A DNA stretch of 6,403 bases, taken from an uncultured Collinsella sp. GTDB lineage: Bacteria > Actinomycetota > Coriobacteriia > Coriobacteriales > Coriobacteriaceae. The DNA lies in assembly GCA_902475475.1 (NCBI GenBank), contig CABRZY010000101.1, positions 1 through 6,403 of the forward strand. The letters are read 5' to 3'. Of this stretch, positions 5,154 to 6,403 are shown piece after piece. Each line of letters opens with the position of its first letter. Position 1 is the first letter of the stretch. The notes under the pieces are model-generated. The model ran no database searches, was not told where the DNA came from, and was given only the letters and a program-made list of their open reading frames with translations. The translations under genes were made by a program, and so were the position numbers.

Positions 5154-6403
5154 GGTGGACCATCTCCTTGGTAATTCGAACGACATCGGTGACCTCGCTC
5201 ACCTGCGCAAAGGCGGGCGAGACGGAAGATGCCAGACGGCGCGAGAGTTCGATGACCTGGGGCGGCTCAACGTAGGCATGCTGCATGAGTTCGATGTTCG
5301 AGAACAGCTCGTGCGTGCGGCCGCGGTCGAGGATGCGACCGTCGGCCATTACCACAATGCGCTCGGCAAAATCCGAGACGACTTCCATATCGTGGCAGAC
5401 CATGATGACGGCGCAACCGCGCTCGGCCATGGTGCGTACCGTTTCCATCACGGTCATGCACTCGCGGTAGTCCAAGCCGCTCGTGGGCTCGTCGAGCACG
5501 ACGATCTTGGGCTCAACCACTACGACGGAGGCAAGTGCCACCATTTGTCGCTGGCCACGCGAAAGCGAGAACGGTGCCTCGTCGGCGGGCAGACCAAAGC
5601 GGTCGATGACCAGCTGGGCGCGACGCAGAGCCTCGGCACGGTCCATGCCGCCCAGCTCCAAGCCAAAGGCGACCTCGTCGAGCACGGTATCCTTGCAGAT
5701 CTGGCGGTCGGGGTTTTGGAAGAGCGTTGCGACCTCGCGGGCGATACGGCTCGTGGGGACCGCGGCAGTATCCAGGCCCGTAACGCGCACGCTGCCCGAG
5801 GCGGGCTTAAGCAGGCCCGTGAGCAGCTTGGTGAGCGTGGTCTTGCCGGCACCGTTCTGGCCGACGATGCCCACGAGCTCGCCAGGATAGAGCGTCAGGC
5901 TAAGGTCGTGTACGGCGGCGCCGCCATTGGGATAGGCAAACTCAACATGGTCGAAGGTGAGTACGGGTTCGGCGTCCTTGGCATGAGGACGCAACGACGG
6001 TGCATGCGGGGAACCGGTGGGCGCCTGGGCTTCGATGGCCGCGTGTGCGGGGTCGACGATGCCCGAAATCAGGCGCTCAGCCTCATCGACATCCAAGCAG
6101 GGGGTACCGCTTACCATGCCATCGGCCTCGAGGCTATTGAAGATACGCGTGACGCGAGGGCAGTCGACGCCGATGGCACGGAGCTCGTCGGCATGCGCGA
6201 AGACCTCGTGTGGCTCGCCCTGCAGCGCAATTTCGCCATGGTTGAGCACGAGCACGCGGTTGCAGTACTCCGAGAGCAGAGCGACCTTTTGCTCAACGAC
6301 GACGATGGTGATTCCAAGTACGCGGTTTGCCTCACGCAGCGTCTCGAAGACCAATGTGGAGCTGGCGGGGTGCAGCGCGTGAGCGAAACGCTCGAGACCG
6401 TCG
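5146..6403 (-). CDS. Fused double ABC ATPase of an ECF transporter (5' end missing)
   Basis: The energising subunit of the ECF importer, with two ATPase domains in one chain, equivalent to EcfA1 plus EcfA2. The window holds its last 418 residues; the frame is open to the right edge and the true start lies outside (an in-frame TTG at 6354 is internal). Residues 1-~70 end the first ABC domain: PASSTLVFETLREANR after the D-loop, then VVVEQKVALLSEY, where Gln38 stands at the switch-histidine position. A linker covers ~85-145. The second domain is complete: Walker A GQNGAGKTT (181-189, bases 5836-5862), Q-loop LFQNPDRQI (227-235), signature LSRGQ (280-284), Walker B VVLDEPTSGLD (301-311) and switch His337 in VCHDMEVV. 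Gene overlap with ecfT shows an operon. The S component is not in the window, so the substrate is unknown. The first ~16 residues (bases 6355-6402) do not match the expected Walker B and may be a contig-end error. Confidence 0.9.
   Translation of the reverse strand, partial: DGLERFAHALHPASSTLVFETLREANRVLGITIVVVEQKVALLSEYCNRVLVLNHGEIALQGEPHEVFAHADELRAIGVDCPRVTRIFNSLEADGMVSGTPCLDVDEAERLISGIVDPAHAAIEAQAPTGSPHAPSLRPHAKDAEPVLTFDHVEFAYPNGGAAVHDLSLTLYPGELVGIVGQNGAGKTTLTKLLTGLLKPASGSVRVTGLDTAAVPTSRIAREVATLFQNPDRQICKDTVLDEVAFGLELGGMDRAEALRRAQLVIDRFGLPADEAPFSLSRGQRQMVALASVVVVEPKIVVLDEPTSGLDYRECMTVMETVRTMAERGCAVIMVCHDMEVVSDFAERIVVMADGRILDRGRTHELFSNIELMQHAYVEPPQVIELSRRLASSVSPAFAQVSEVTDVVRITKEMVHRG
5164..5169 (-). 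promoter_or_regulatory. Shine-Dalgarno of ecfT inside the ATPase gene
   Basis: On the minus strand this reads AAGGAG, within the last codons of the ATPase gene (T-K-E-M) and 10 bases before the GTG at 5153. The spacing is slightly long. It favours the GTG start but does not exclude the ATG at 5186. Confidence 0.5.

Noticed and set aside
5483..5890. Plus-strand frame of 135 codons opposite the second ABC domain
   Set aside because: Ser/Arg-rich antisense product covering the Walker A, signature and Walker B coding stretch of a clear ATPase.
5146..6354. The TTG at 6354 as the start of the ABC ATPase
   Set aside because: It lies inside the first ABC domain, after the D-loop; the frame is open to the window edge, so the gene is partial rather than starting there.

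Overview
The window looks like a short-read contig from a high-GC, host-associated actinobacterium of the Coriobacteriia, most likely Collinsella or a close relative. That assignment rests on base composition, codon choice and the general look of the proteins, not on a marker gene, so it is an inference. The first 15 bases are an exact match to the 3' end of the Illumina TruSeq adapter and are not genomic. At the other end, the last ~48 bases encode something other than the Walker B segment expected there. Both ends should therefore be treated with caution.

Layout from left to right: (1) a minus-strand gene, cut at the left edge, for a secreted cell-wall protein with a signal peptide, a PcsB/CwlO-type coiled coil and a lysozyme-like C-terminal domain; (2) a 234-base AT-richer intergenic region holding a cluster of dyad-symmetric boxes just upstream of that gene; (3) a minus-strand, GTG-started MOSC-domain protein; (4) a divergent intergenic region with two small inverted repeats and a plausible plus-strand promoter; (5) a plus-strand pair, an ATP-grasp carboxylate-amine ligase resembling D-aspartate ligase followed by an aspartate/glutamate racemase, separated by 84 bases carrying a GC-rich hairpin and a -10-like box; (6) two consecutive hairpins, the second a strong terminator; (7) a minus-strand ECF vitamin/metal transporter pair, EcfT plus the C-terminal part of a fused double ABC ATPase that runs off the right edge.

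How they fit together: the racemase and ligase form a logical pair, one making D-aspartate from L-aspartate and the other joining it to the peptidoglycan stem peptide. The left-edge gene is also a cell-wall protein, although it lies on the other strand and beyond the MOSC gene. The ECF pair is a separate transport operon; its substrate-binding S component is not in the window, so its substrate cannot be told. No RNA gene, CRISPR array, insertion sequence or phage gene was seen. No gene-free stretch exceeds 300 bases.
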